A DNA stretch of 64,000 bases from the NCBI GenBank assembly GCA_963662155.1, contig OY759270.1:9787461-9851460 (forward strand). The letters run 5' to 3'. A program made the position numbers and the translations under genes. This DNA is from Lamellibrachia columna (lineage: Eukaryota; Annelida; Polychaeta; Sabellida; Siboglinidae). Below the pieces are notes generated by a model. That model saw only the letters and a list, made by a program, of their open reading frames with translations, searched no databases and had not been told where the DNA came from. Positions 1 through 12,400 of the stretch are shown here, one piece after another (the first letter of the stretch is position 1; every line of letters begins with the position of its first letter).

Positions 1-1488
1 ACATGTCTGAACCTGATCTGTCTCAGGCTAGTGACTGCAGGCCTACTGGAAATGCCACTGGGTGTCAGTGCCAGTGGGTGACATTTAATTAAAATATCAA
101 TTAATACCAAATTAACTGCCCTTACTGGTAACATTAATTAATTAAATTAAGTTAACTTAGTTGAGCTAATTCAAGTAACAACTTAAATTAGGCTTATGGT
201 TTGCATTATGGTTAAGTTAGGATTACATAAACAAATCTCCTACCCTAACCATAAGCCAATATATTAAAGGCATATACAAAAATATGTTATAATACTTAAT
301 AGTAATGACAATAAAAAGTTGATTATTTTTCTTCAGGATATTTGTCCGTTTGAAGCAGTTGGTGGTGCTGGATTTCTAGAACTCGTCCAATACACTATGG
401 ACAGTAGACTTATACAATGTTCATATATATTTTTTTTTTATTATTTAATAAAACAGTACGTTTTTATTACAGTTTATTTGTGTTTTATTTTTATTATAAG
501 ATAATAGGTTTATCTTTTCTAAATTTAGTGGAACACTGTCTCCTCATTTGTAGTGAGCTGGAAAAAATATCAAATGAATTAAAAGAATGTGGCTATGATT
601 ATGAAAAATTTTCCTTTGCTATATCAATATTCAGTGGTTTCCAATGTTCAAAACATGTAGGTTCTAGCTTCTATATTGATGAAAGAGGTCTACTAATTTT
701 GTTATCATCAACAGTTATTTCCAGGCTCACTAAATATGTTTTCAAAGCCGCCTGATGCATTACTGAAAACAGCCTTTTCACTTCTGCTGGGTCAGGATGA
801 TCCATTTTGGTGTAAAAATAAAATAATTTCAGAACAATGTCCAACATGGACAGTGTAACACATTTTTTGTGTCGGGTATTCAAATATCATTGCTACTTTG
901 CATCATACTGATCGTTTTACAACAATTATATTCATTTCCTAATATCAACAGCCCAACCATAATATGATATCCTAATTTTTATTTGAAAAACTTCTTATCA
1001 CTAGCCACTAGCTTAAGTTTTAGGCAACCCACAAAATTTAACAACATATCAGTTCTTTTTGAAAACAAAAACATTGTAATGTTCGATAACAAAGTTACAT
1101 TATCTAAATGGAATGGCACTTCTCCTTTGAGCCAAATAAATAATAGGGGATAGTATCATTACACATCAAAAGCAGTCCAAAACGTGTTCATTTAGAACTT
1201 ATACATGTGACCTTGAGTGACACCTGAAAGGCATGAGTCAAAATGTGCAAAGAAAATGTTCAACAGCTAAGCTTAACATACCTAAATATTTGGAGTTTGT
1301 CTTTTGTTTTACATGGGTAATTAGCATAGTATGTGGTGCCATGATTGCCATCTGCATAACATAACATTAACAAAACAGCTACACACTGCGCTGACAGCAG
1401 CCAACTATGAGTAGATTGTCAGCCAATTGTTGGCAACATTACGATGTTTGGGACAATACAATGGTAGTTTTTCCCCAAAAGTAGGCAT

Positions 1489-1490
<2 letters not shown>
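1..1490. other. Gene-free AT-rich stretch with a transposase fragment
   Basis: Apart from the hAT-like fragment at about 337-410, I see no supportable gene. Short open frames on both strands (for example 535-755 on plus and 671-883 on minus) have no recognisable domain and overlap each other. Confidence 0.4.
337..410 (+). mobile_element. hAT-like transposase fragment
   Basis: The frame reads DICPFEAVGGAGFLELVQY. This resembles the conserved hAT transposase segment in which an (I/L)xPF motif is followed by a short linker and a GFxxL motif. Only about 25 residues are intact before the frame degenerates into AT-rich sequence with stops, so this is a relic. A cttcag precedes it and could be a chance acceptor. 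The family is assigned from the motif alone. Confidence 0.4.
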
Positions 1491-1491
<1 letters not shown>

Positions 1492-1546
<55 letters not shown>

Positions 1547-1553
1547 ACATAAC

Positions 1554-1623
<70 letters not shown>

Positions 1624-1625
1624 AC
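1492..1625. repeat. (AT)n microsatellite, two tracts
   Basis: Two long AT tracts (about 1492-1541 and 1556-1620) are each followed by the same sequence, acctacataacatgtat. The AT tract plus its flank has therefore been duplicated. The tracts create artificial YIYIYI reading frames. Confidence 0.95.
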
Positions 1626-1683
1626 ATAACATGTATGCATACATGTCTTCTTCCTAAAATGGTTCTTTTCTCTCCTCTATCTA

Positions 1684-2370
1684 TGGGCTATCCGTAAAGT
1701 ACGTCACGCCATTTTATATACCATTGTCACACATGTACTCCCCTCCCCCCGTAAAACTACGTTCGTTTTGAGAAAGACTCCTCTCCAACTTTTCGCGCGC
1801 CATTACAGACTTCATTGGTGCATGGTAGAGTCCGCGTTCCTTTTCTGTTAGAGTTCAGTTGAAATATACCCCCAAAACTTCCACAACAATCAATTATATC
1901 AGTCTGATATCGACAGCTAGACGAACAAAAAACTGTTTTAACAACGAACGTAACGATCGCCAAGACACCTCCTGCTCAAGTAACGCTCCGCGACGCTTAC
2001 TTTATGGATGCCCCCTTAGTGTATTTTAATGATATCACTGATCAGTGATTCAATTTACTCCAACATAGGATTTCTTGCTGATGATCCAGTTGTTTATAGA
2101 GAGTTAACGTTAACGGGTCACCACTTACAATATCCTACTCACAAGCCTAAACCAAGTCATTCACCCAAATTATCTCAAACTAGTCTATTTATCTAGTTGA
2201 TTCACATCACTGCCATACACTCAAAACTGTCCAGTTCTACGTATGTCCAAACTATCGCAACAAAATCGGCAAAACGCTTGACCTCGTAAAAGGCAGGGTA
2301 TACACTATGCACAGCAACATTAACTGTAAAGGAGACAGCATATAATATGTAAGCATGATCTAAATTAGTA
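1684..2370. other. Unassigned stretch, possible old repeat
   Basis: It begins with a segment containing ctatccgtaaagtacgtcac and a poly-C run, which looks repeat-like. No gene or domain is recognisable. Confidence 0.25.
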
Positions 2371-2374
2371 AATG

Positions 2375-2550
2375 AAGCAATTGCACATACAAAATAGCAT
2401 TAACACCCTTGAGAAAATACAAAGAAGCGCAGTTCGGTTTGACCCCCCCCCCCCGTACAACAAGCATCACATACTTTCTAAACAAACTTGGTTGGCAGAC
2501 ACTAGAAACAAGGCGATTGCAACACCAACTTACCATTGCTTTGTCACAAC
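2375..2550 (+). mobile_element. LINE reverse-transcriptase C-terminal fragment
   Basis: One frame reads NTLEKIQRSAVRF and, after a poly-C run at about 2443-2453, a second frame reads LNKLGWQTLETRRLQHQLT. These two blocks sit in the same order in the C-terminal part of Jockey/CR1-type non-LTR retrotransposon reverse transcriptases (a LxxIQxxAxRF motif, then LGWxxLxxRRxxxxL). The change of frame across the poly-C run shows an indel, so the copy is dead. It runs directly into a compound microsatellite. Confidence 0.7.
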
Positions 2551-2557
2551 ACCTTAT

Positions 2558-2635
<78 letters not shown>
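2558..2635. repeat. Compound (CA)n(TA)n microsatellite
   Basis: About 11 CA repeats (2558-2580) continue into about 27 TA repeats (to about 2634), directly after the LINE fragment. Confidence 0.95.
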
Positions 2636-2636
<1 letters not shown>

Positions 2637-2639
2637 AAT

Positions 2640-3684
2640 ACACGCACGAATAAATATATTGTGCGAGCACAATCTATCTAGCTCCACCATCCACTTTATC
2701 CGACTGAATAAAAGACAATCTGAATTTACCTGGACGCATTACTTGCACTACTGCAGAACTAGAAACAACGTCACACGTCCATGACGTCACCGTAGCGTTG
2801 CAATATGTAGGCGAAATTATCTACCTACGATGTGATATTCCTCGGGTAGACTGGTTTGGACACACATAGCAGTAGGTCCGGGAATCTGGTTATTCTACGA
2901 GTTTATCCAGGCATAAACTCTGTTTACCACAGTTCTGTGGGCTTTACTTTAACATTCACGTCATAATATCTTACTGTGACGTTCGGCACGACCGCGCTTT
3001 TGGCCGACTTGTATTACACTTGAAAGCGATCAAATGACGACCATACGTGAAGTGTGAACAAGAAATCATAATTATTAAACGTGTGTTAAATTTTCGCTGC
3101 CTCAATATGATTATTTACTTCGAAAATAAGCCCAGTCCATTCCATGTGCCCATGGATGACGTCATATTACAAACACGTGACTAGCTAAATACGAAGAACA
3201 CGGCAAGAAACTGATCGCCTTTTATCAAACAAAGGATATTTGCTACCAACCAACGCAGTAAAATAACATCGCGCGAAGCCAGGCTAATAACAGGAACAAA
3301 CAGACCGACAAGTAAATGTGGTTCGTTTACCAACGCAGAGCGTATGCCCACTAGTGCTACTAGTTGGCACTATCCACTACCAACACAACACCATAAACTA
3401 AGCGAGTTGGCAAGTCGAACGAAGGTAAGAGACGTCGAAACACACCCGCCAGTTATTTTTCTGTAATCAACAACTACCTAATTGTCTGACTTCTTCACCA
3501 CGGGCACGGTAGCAACCACGATTTAACCAGAGGGAAGTGGGTACGATCACATGATTTCGTGGGCGACAAACCTGAGTCGATGCGTTTCGCGTATTATACA
3601 TCTTCATTGTATATAGCCGTGATTCTTCCGAGCAACAAAAGCCCCCGTCACTGCCAAGTTGTATGAACCGCTAGCTCCCCGGAC
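2640..3684. other. Unannotated stretch
   Basis: Base composition is closer to balanced than in the flanks and several CpGs are present, but I found no open frame with recognisable content and no repeat. Confidence 0.3.
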
Positions 3685-4410
3685 ATTGGCTCAGTGGAAT
3701 TGGCTTGCCATTGGCATTGTAAAACCTGATTGGGCAAATAATGGTTGTCATTGATTCAACTGGCATTAGCTCGACATTAGAAAAACCAGTGGCTGTCCTT
3801 GGCTCAACTGACATAGATTTTTCATTGAAAAAACTAATAGGCCCATAGGGCAAATAATAATGTCATTGGCTCAACCATCAAAGAACTTACCTGTAAGAAA
3901 ACAACTGGACCAGTAATGGCTGGATTTGGCCAATAATGGCTGCCATTGGCTCAACTGGCATTGGCTTGTCAGTGAGAGAACTTAGTTTGACCAATAATTG
4001 TTGTCATTGGCACGACTGCCATTGGTTTGTGAGCGAGACACCTAATTTGGTGAATAATGGCTGTGACTGGAACGTGACCAAGGTGTCTTTGGCTCAATGG
4101 CATTGGCTTTCCAGAAAAAAAAACTGAATTGGGGTAATAGTGGCTGTGAACAGCTCAACTGACATTGGTTTATCAGAGAAAAAACATAATTGGGCCTATA
4201 ATGGCTGCCATTGGCTTAACTAGCATTGGCTTGCCAGTGAGAAAACTTAGTTGGGCCAATAATGGATGTCATTGGCTCACTGCCATTGGCTTACCAGTTA
4301 CTTAACTGGACAAAAATGGCTGTCATTGGCACGACTGCCATTGGTTTGCAAGTGAGATGCCTAATTTGGTGAATAATGGCCGTCATTGGTATGTGACCAA
4401 GGTGCTGTCT
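3685..4410. repeat. Diverged tandem repeat, unit about 60-70 bp
   Basis: Repeated core phrases such as aataatggctgycattggct, caactggcattggcttg and cagtgagaaaactta recur about eleven times with many substitutions and indels. Each unit carries several ATTGG (inverted CCAAT) words. Confidence 0.75.
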
Positions 4411-5160
4411 GTTTTACATTTAACAATTTCACAAGGGTTGACAGGACATATACAAAGGTACACATAGTGAATGTAAAGGGCCAACAAAGAAGCTAACCAC
4501 AGGCCAATGAATGATGTTACTATTTGGTACTTCATTGTATCAGTTGTTTTGCTAGCAGGGGATTTAAAGAGCCAATGGTATTATCATTGGCTCAAGATGT
4601 GGCCTGTGTGGGGCAAATTCTCATCTGGCCAATAACAACCAATCATGGGTCAATGAAGATTGCACCGTGGCATTTCATTTGCCCAATCTGGTTTTGCAAG
4701 TTGGGGCCAGTAAAGGGCAAATTTTCATTGGTTCTAGACATGGTCTGGAAGCTTCAAGTCTTTTTGTAGCGGAAGGGTAAAACAGGCATACAACCTCGAA
4801 AAATAGAGTACTTTATTTTACAAAACTAATGGAATTTAAAGAAACTGTAAAGACTTTAAAAAAAATTATTAACAAATTTAAAAGAATGATAAAGAGCAAA
4901 AAGGAGATATCTTATGTCGGCCACCTGTTTGGGCTCATGCCCTTCCACCAGGAACAATATTGTGTTTCAAATGTAGTAGGTCATTCAACTATAATATTCA
5001 CAAGATTCACGACTTCGCACTTCCATGGTGACAATTTCAGAACATGTCAAGGGGTTGGAGTCAGACGAAGTATAGTCACTCAAGGGGAGACTGTTCCTCT
5101 GTAGCCTTGGTAGGCATCATATCTACGAGATGGAGTCTCAGAAGTAAATACTCAGTAACA
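4411..5160. other. Gene-free stretch
   Basis: Isolated ATTGG words continue to about 4740 and then fade. A small open frame (4829-5104, plus) shows no domain and starts in Lys-rich low complexity. I do not call it a gene. Confidence 0.3.
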
Positions 5161-5360
5161 GTAGTATTAGCTAACTGAGTAGCTCCGTAGTATTAGCTAA
5201 CTGAGTAGCTCCGTAGTATTAGCTAACTGAGTAGCTACGTAGTATTAGCTAACTGAGTAGCTCCATAGTATTAGCTAACTGAGTAGCTCCGTAGTATTAG
5301 CTAACTGAGTAGCTCCGTAGTATTAGCTAACTGAGTAGCTCCATAGTATTAGCTAACTGA
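5161..5360. repeat. 26-bp minisatellite, about 7.7 copies
   Basis: The unit is gtagtattagctaactga followed by gtagctcc. Copies are nearly identical and differ mainly in the last bases (ccg, acg, cca). Confidence 0.93.
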
Positions 5361-5833
5361 AAACATGACGTCACCACATACCAAACACACTACCAGTATA
5401 CCATCCTTGAGACAAATTCCACGTTCTAAGGGTATGTTTTATATGTACAACACCCACAACGTGTTTGGGGGTGTCAAATCACATTAATTTTATAATTTAG
5501 GGTATATATTTTAACATCTCTCCTTCAGAGGAACTTTACTTAATTTTATTTAATATTAATCTATGAATAAAATAGGTTTATAAATTATACTATATCCATG
5601 TCACGAAACAATACATATTGGACACTAAATGGTATTTTTACTCCAGCTTAAAAAGGGTTTAATTTTGTCTAACTTGTGGAATGTGACTCCCACCCACAGA
5701 AAATTTCAATGTGTGTATTTCAATGTGGTCAACTTGAAAAGGGTACACTAGTAATGTATTGAGGGTAGCCCCCCGGGCATCACATTAAGTGGGCGATATA
5801 AGTAAATAAAATAAATTATTGTTTTTATCGCAG

Positions 5834-6112
5834 CTTGCTATCAACATGCCAGAGATACGTTGCCCGGGCTACCCGAATTGCAAGCGCCACTTTAAGTACA
5901 TAATGGGAATGAAGGGACATGCACTCGCGTGCGAGTTCGCCGCCAAACATCTTCTCAAGCGGCCCCCATCACAGCCCGGCTACCGGCTTGGTCCAACGGT
6001 GGCAGAACAAGTTGTCTTCAAAGAGAACCACGAAATCGGCAACGACAAGATCTGTCGCAAGAACATCATCGTCTACACGCCAGAGTGCATGCTGCAGCCG
6101 CGCTTCTTATGA
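5834..6112 (+). CDS. C2HC zinc-finger-like protein, terminal exon
   Basis: A GC-rich coding block stands out from AT-rich surroundings. It follows a good acceptor (tttttatcgcag, ending 5833), is open from the first exon base, and has an ATG at 5846. From that ATG to the TGA at 6110-6112 it codes 88 aa. Residues C6, C12, H25 and C29 give a C-x5-C-x12-H-x3-C zinc-knuckle pattern near the N-terminus, followed by basic and Pro-rich sequence. I do not recognise the family. It may be a complete small protein or the last exon of a longer zinc-finger gene whose 5' exons lie upstream. It converges on NDUFB2, and AATAAA signals at 6564 and 6645 fit its 3' end. Confidence 0.5.
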   Translation, partial: LAINMPEIRCPGYPNCKRHFKYIMGMKGHALACEFAAKHLLKRPPSQPGYRLGPTVAEQVVFKENHEIGNDKICRKNIIVYTPECMLQPRFL

Positions 6113-6563
6113 CGGGTAACGCAGAAACGTACATCCTATCCAATGCCATCATGCAAAGGGTCATACGACATTCCCTAGCAAATAACAATGATGAATGCAG
6201 GAGAAGACATCTTCGTTTGAAACTTTCAACAAATGATTAGTTATACATTCTCGATCAGTGAAGCAACTGCAAAGATCTTGTTATGTTCTGGTATCTTGCT
6301 ACGTTGAAGACAAAAACCAGTTAGCATCAGCATATGATAAGTGTTGTATCAGGCCTTGAACAACATGAAACATCAAGATAATGAGGATGAATTATAACCT
6401 AACAACAATCAATTATAAAACAATACCAATTCTATTGCATTATTCCTGCAATGTAAGATTGGCTACATGTAAGTTAACAAAATAATGGAAGTAACTTACA
6501 GCTCAAATGTCTTACATAATGACTAATATTTAGTTGAAACAGAACCCCTTATGAATATGAAAC

Positions 6564-6650
6564 AATAAACAACAACGCATTATGTCATACACGTTTGTTG
6601 TATTTGTCAATGGTTGATACAACTTTTAGAACAGCATAAATTGTAATAAA
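6564..6650 (+). terminator. Candidate poly(A) signals of the zinc-finger gene
   Basis: AATAAA occurs at 6564-6569 and 6645-6650 on the plus strand, about 450-540 nt after the TGA at 6112 and before the convergent NDUFB2 stop at 6793. Confidence 0.4.
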
Positions 6651-6792
6651 CAATTATGCAGACTCACAGCCTGACAGCCACAAGGTGTGTGCTTGTTATC
6701 GTTAATGTATATTCACGGTTGTATCCAATGTCATTTCTATAAGGTACTCTTCACCAAAGTGTAAACATCCATCTATGTAATTTCATCTTGTT

Positions 6793-6867
6793 TCACTCGT
6801 CCGAATCAGGTGGAATACCAAGTTCTGCATCTGTCCACTTTGAGGGATCGGGGTACTCGAAATGTCC
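6793..6867 (-). CDS. NDUFB2: NDUFB2 exon 3 (C-terminus)
   Basis: The acceptor is TTTGCAG|GG. The exon encodes 24 residues and TGA (6795-6793). The YPDPSKWTDAELGIPP stretch is diagnostic of the family. Confidence 0.96.
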   Translation of the reverse strand, partial: GHFEYPDPSKWTDAELGIPPDSDE

Positions 6868-9364
6868 CTGCAAACAGAGAGTCCATGTATAATATCTTAG
6901 ACCATACTGTTCCACAAGAGAACCACCAACAAGTTAAACGAACATATTTCCTCAATTAAATGTTTTAGCCTGTCTCGTTTCAGTCATTTTGCGAAAAATT
7001 GCACCTATCTAGTATCCACTATGACATGCTAATTTGTTTGTACAAAGCTGTCATTTACTTTTTAATGATGAAATCACTGGACCAACTTAAATTGTTTTTG
7101 ACTGGATCCAGTCTAAATTTGGCAGTATTTACAATGTACAATAGTCTGGATCTATTTACAGTGTACAATAGTCCGGATCTATTTACAATATACAATGTGA
7201 CTTAACCCTTTTCACACTTGGGTCATTCCATGTGAAATCAACCAGTGGCCAAAAAGTTAATGTCTCGGATTGTATTTAAATTTTAACCAATGACTAAATG
7301 ACTGTACTTGAGCACTTCTGCAAAAGAACTAACTATTTACTTGTAATTTTTTCTGTAATGCCCTATAATGTAATCAAGAGATATGCACCCACATTTGTAC
7401 ATGTTATTTGACCTGTTTTCAGACGCCTCTAACTTGAGAAGTTTACAAGCTGCACATCTTAATTTTGCTGAATATGTAGATATATTGGTACAGATTGGCT
7501 ATGCAAAATTCAAGAATGATAGTGAAAAGGATAATTGGTATACAGAGTGAAAACAAATGGAAAAAACATGTTTTTAACTTTCCAAAAGTGGTTTCAGCAG
7601 GCTGTACTTCACTGTTGTGTTATAATACAATGTAAAAATTGCTACCATCTATTGTCAGAGATACTGGCAATATTGTGTTAGTTTAGTAGCTGTCTACTTA
7701 CTATATTTTCAGAATAATTCCTTAAACTGATTTTTTCAGTGTGAAATTAGCCAAAAAATTAACTGGCCCAGTTCCATTTTGAACTGGCCTAGGTGAGTTT
7801 TAAAAGGCCCCACAAAATTGTAAATTATAAATATATGTAAAGTTTTTGTGTGTGAAACTAAAACAGACACTGCTTTAAATTAGAATAAATAATAATTTAA
7901 TAAATATAAGTCATACCAAATATTTTTTTATATTTCTTATAACTAGCAGACCAATTAAATAAACTAATGACTTTAATTAAAATTTCAATATGAATTTTAT
8001 TTGCAAAACAGTTACAATTGTTGAAAATAACATTATGTTTGATGCTGACGTTTCGCGTGCACTTTGACAGCCTTGGCTTGGCGTTGGGCCTGGCAAAAAC
8101 CTATGCCTTTCTCGATTCACTCCAAATCGAAGCCTCTAAAGTTCACTTTCACAGCCAAATATCACATTAATTAGAATGTCTTAGCACATTACATTGTCAA
8201 TCGGATTGTCTGTCTTCTTAGTATCACCAGTATGAAGTAAATTGGTGTAATATCCTTAAAAAAATGTGGACTAGGATTCTCAACTTCATCCGCCATTTTT
8301 GCTTTGGTGTTTCACTGGTATTCCCCAATATACTGACATCATTAAATATGAATAATCCAATAGGCATCCATGTTACAAATGTCCTTGCATGTGCGGACTT
8401 TTCTTTGGCAGCGATCTGTCACTGGCAAGGAAGTAGTTTGTCACAATTGTATTTTATATCGAATTAGCATATATTAGCAAGTACTAATGTACATCACTAA
8501 TACAGTCTGACTCAACCATGGCCGCTGGGATAAATCGGCGGGTGGGGCCGATAACAGGCACATCTTGGCTGAATTGATGGGAAGCATTTTGAATTGGCAG
8601 CCGCCGATAAAATGGCCTTTGTTTCAAACACTGTATTTTACCTTTTTTGAACCGTGCATAGTCCTTTATTGGATAATAAATCATAACAGACACAGTTTGC
8701 ATGTAAATGTACTTTTTGCTTAAGCGTAGCCACTTATTCACTGGTTAACATTTAAGTAAATTCTGATACATTAACTGTTTTAATTTCCTGAATTTTTTTA
8801 TTTGACAAAGAATGACCCTTTTGTAAGTTACCTGGTCTAACAACCAAAGAAAATTCTTTCAACGATTTCAACAAATGCACACTCTTAAATTATTAAACCA
8901 ACTACACATATTATGTGAGGTGAAATATAAATGATTTGTTGGTCTGTCAAATTCTCCTTTTACACAATATCTTATGGTAAATATACTTTTACATAATAAT
9001 TATAATAAATATAATTTTATATAATATCTTATGGTAAATATACTACTACAACAATAAAGATTAAAACTGTACATTCCCTTTAACAAGGTATGCCGTTCTA
9101 GACCCCACTTAGAATGGCAAACTTTGTTAATGTCCCTGCAATAAAATTCGCAGCTTCATGCGATTTAATTGACGTGTCTGGCTACCAAGCCACTATACAC
9201 CACATAGCCCAGTTCTGATAACCACAACAATGTGCTTTAATATCAGTTTCATACGAAATGTGTTGATTACCACACCAGCACCCACCAATACGCTATATGT
9301 TTTTGAACTTTGCAAACTTATTTGACAACCCCTTGGCATCCTGCAGCATCTGAATAGAATGCAA

Positions 9365-9436
<72 letters not shown>

Positions 9437-12400
9437 ACTTACAACCAAGTGGCCGAAGTCATACCACAGGTGATAGAACATCCAATACCACATTGTGGCC
9501 ATCAGAGTTTCAGCCATGACAGTCACCACCTTGTTTGGCTTCATAATGGTTTGACGGTAGGTCCACCTACAAAGAATGCAGCCAATGAGTGGTGCGTAAT
9601 TACATATATTTAATTCTTTATTCTTAGTTGGCTTCCAACACCCAAGACAGTCTATTATGCTGTTGGTGTGTGCACATTATGCACATTTTCTAAACATTGT
9701 ATCAGGGTTGAGTTTAAATTACATTGGTCAGTTGCAATTACATGGCATCATAAAAGCTTGATTACAATTATGGCACTTAAAAAAAATCAACTACAATCAC
9801 TTTGTTTAAAAAAATCAATTATAATTATGGCGCTTAAAAAAACAATTATAATGCTTCATAAAAGGTCAGTCACGAGTATAATGATTTTGTTTCATAAAAA
9901 GTACATTATAATATTTAAATGTACAATTATTGCTCATTTCTAAACAGTGTTTTTCTAACTTCATGTGAATTCATGCATTCTTGCTGCTATGGTTGGGTTA
10001 AATTGTAAATGACAATTGCAATGGTAAATTACAATTATGCAGCCTAGTGAAAATTCAATTACAATCATCGATGTTCTAAAAATGTAATTGTAATTAATTA
10101 CAAATTATGTCATGGTTTTGGGGCTATGCACCTAAGAGTTAATAAAAATGAACCACTTGCAACTACGATCAAGAATATCACGCCAGTGGTTTACTCAGAA
10201 TTTGTTCTAAAACTGGGAGATTCTGGTCAGACCTTAATTTTCCTGGTGGCTGACATGTTGACCGGGGCACTGATGCTTGATGACCAAGCAAACAGACCCT
10301 CAATTAGTGTAGCTGAGACTTCTACTTCGACCAAATCGAAGGGCCAACGGGTATACACCAAAGCAACACAAATTCTCAATAAAGTGAGCTGCTAAGTCAG
10401 AACAGGATAAGTTTAGTAAACAAAACCCAAAATATGTTGCATAAGTTGAATTTAGATGCAAATAGCCTGACCATATCAAAATGGCAAGTACAGGGCTAGG
10501 TGTTTACAAATAGATTTTTAATTTCTGAGCAAATATTGCTAAACTACATGCAAAATGGTTGTTTTATTAACTTGTATAGGTGCATATGACCTTTGTCTCC
10601 ATTTAACTGTTTTGGGCACTCTAGCATGTATCAGTTATTCAGTCTATAAACATGTAAAATCAGCCAAATATGTTGTGTGACAAGGGTTGGGTCCAATTAC
10701 ATAATTGCAGTCTGTATTCCTTAGTCAGAATGCAAGCTGACACCAGACTTTACTGGTGCTGATTTTTTTCTTAAAGGGCAATTGTAATTGAAATGAAAAA
10801 AGAAGTAATTGTAATTGATTTGATTTTGTATAATTGGACCTAGCCCTCTGTCACCGTGTGCGATTACTTTAGGGCAACATAGCAAGTAGAAACTATGTCT
10901 TACAGACGAGTGGAAAAAAATGCCCAGGGTTGTTTGATTTAAATCGTGATTTAAAGATCAACAAAGTTTTGTGTATGTTTGAGCTATTCCTTTTCTGAAT
11001 GCAGTGAAGCCACACAAACTTGTCTTCCAGAGGAAGTATCTTTTCAAGCCAGAAGCCCCGAGTTTAAGTCCACTTAGAGCTTGTGCTAGTGGTTACCAAT
11101 TCAGTATGTTGACTCAAATGAGACAGTCTGGGCTACAGACTAATACTGTACCAATTTGCAGTCTGGTTAGAGACCCCTTTTGCAGCACTATTTGGACTGC
11201 TAAGTGCCCTAAAAGACAATATTTGATAAAAAATACCTTAGGATGGTTTGGATTGCAGGTTCCACCTGTTTGCTTGCCGAGAGTATAGACCATTGACAAA
11301 AGTTCTCTGTATTCCTTAAGTAAACTTGCCTGGATCTTCGACTTTGGGTTATAAAAGGATTACAGAATGGTATTTAATGGGCGTTCTTCAACGTTTACTT
11401 ACTAATAAAATGTTCGTGACCAAACAAGTTGTTAACCCTTTTTACTGCATACTACATATACCGGTCAGTGTACTTTATTAGCTTCATGTATAATATGCTG
11501 TTTTCACAAACAGCTTAATACACTTTTGCACATGGGATTGATATTTTCGAAATGAGTACCAGTTATTTCATCTATGGAGTATGGAGAAGTTCTTTTCAGT
11601 TAATGACTTACCAATATCGAACTATGGTAATGTGGCTCTCAAAACGAGGCTAGTGCCGGAATTTGTCTTAAGAGAAAGAGCGTCTTCGAAAAAGCCTCAC
11701 TGTACGGTAATATACAAAGCATATATAAAAAATTACGAGGCCGTTTGGCATTCGATTACTTTCCTGTAGTGATTATTATGAACAGTTGCAAACATTTTTG
11801 TCCGTTAAAGTGAAATATGGCATCCCAACAAAGAAGAAGGGTTAATATTAGCTGGCTGTTAATACTTCAGTCTTAACATTGACGCTAGTTCCAATGTAGG
11901 CCTATATACGTTGTCCTTTGTACCGTAATATTTGCCATGGGCACAGGGGGGTCTAAGACCCCCTCCATGGCCATATATATATCATATATGTACACACACC
12001 CACACAAATTAGAATGTTTTATTCATAGACATTTCCTTTAGGCATTAATTACTTCAGTTTGGATAATTTTTTCATAATGTATGAATGTATGTATGTAATT
12101 TTGCGTATAACATTTCCCAGTTGCAATATGCAAGTCGCAAACAGTCAAATTAACAAAAGTAATAATAAACAAAGTCCACGCCCACCGACCCCCATTTCCT
12201 AGTTAGAATACGATAGTCGTTTCCGCCCATGGAGCCCGCTGGCACCGGTTGTATACATGGTTGATTTGGCCCATGCGAGCGAGAACACTAGATGGTTCAC
12301 CAGTTGCGAAAATGGTTGGTTCAGCCCATTGGGCGAACCCGTTATGCCTTATGCTTTATGACTATGCTTATGGGCCGAAACATGCGACACTCAAAAACCT

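Noticed and set aside
671..883. Minus frame with AEVKRLFSVMH, considered as a hAT dimerisation domain
   Set aside because: The resemblance is limited to a few residues and it lies on the opposite strand from the hAT-like fragment at 337-410.
1405..1644. Long YIYIYI-type reading frames (also at 2360, 9293, 20633, 42128-42632 and 43158-43491)
   Set aside because: They are translations of (AT)n microsatellites and have no coding value outside the tract.
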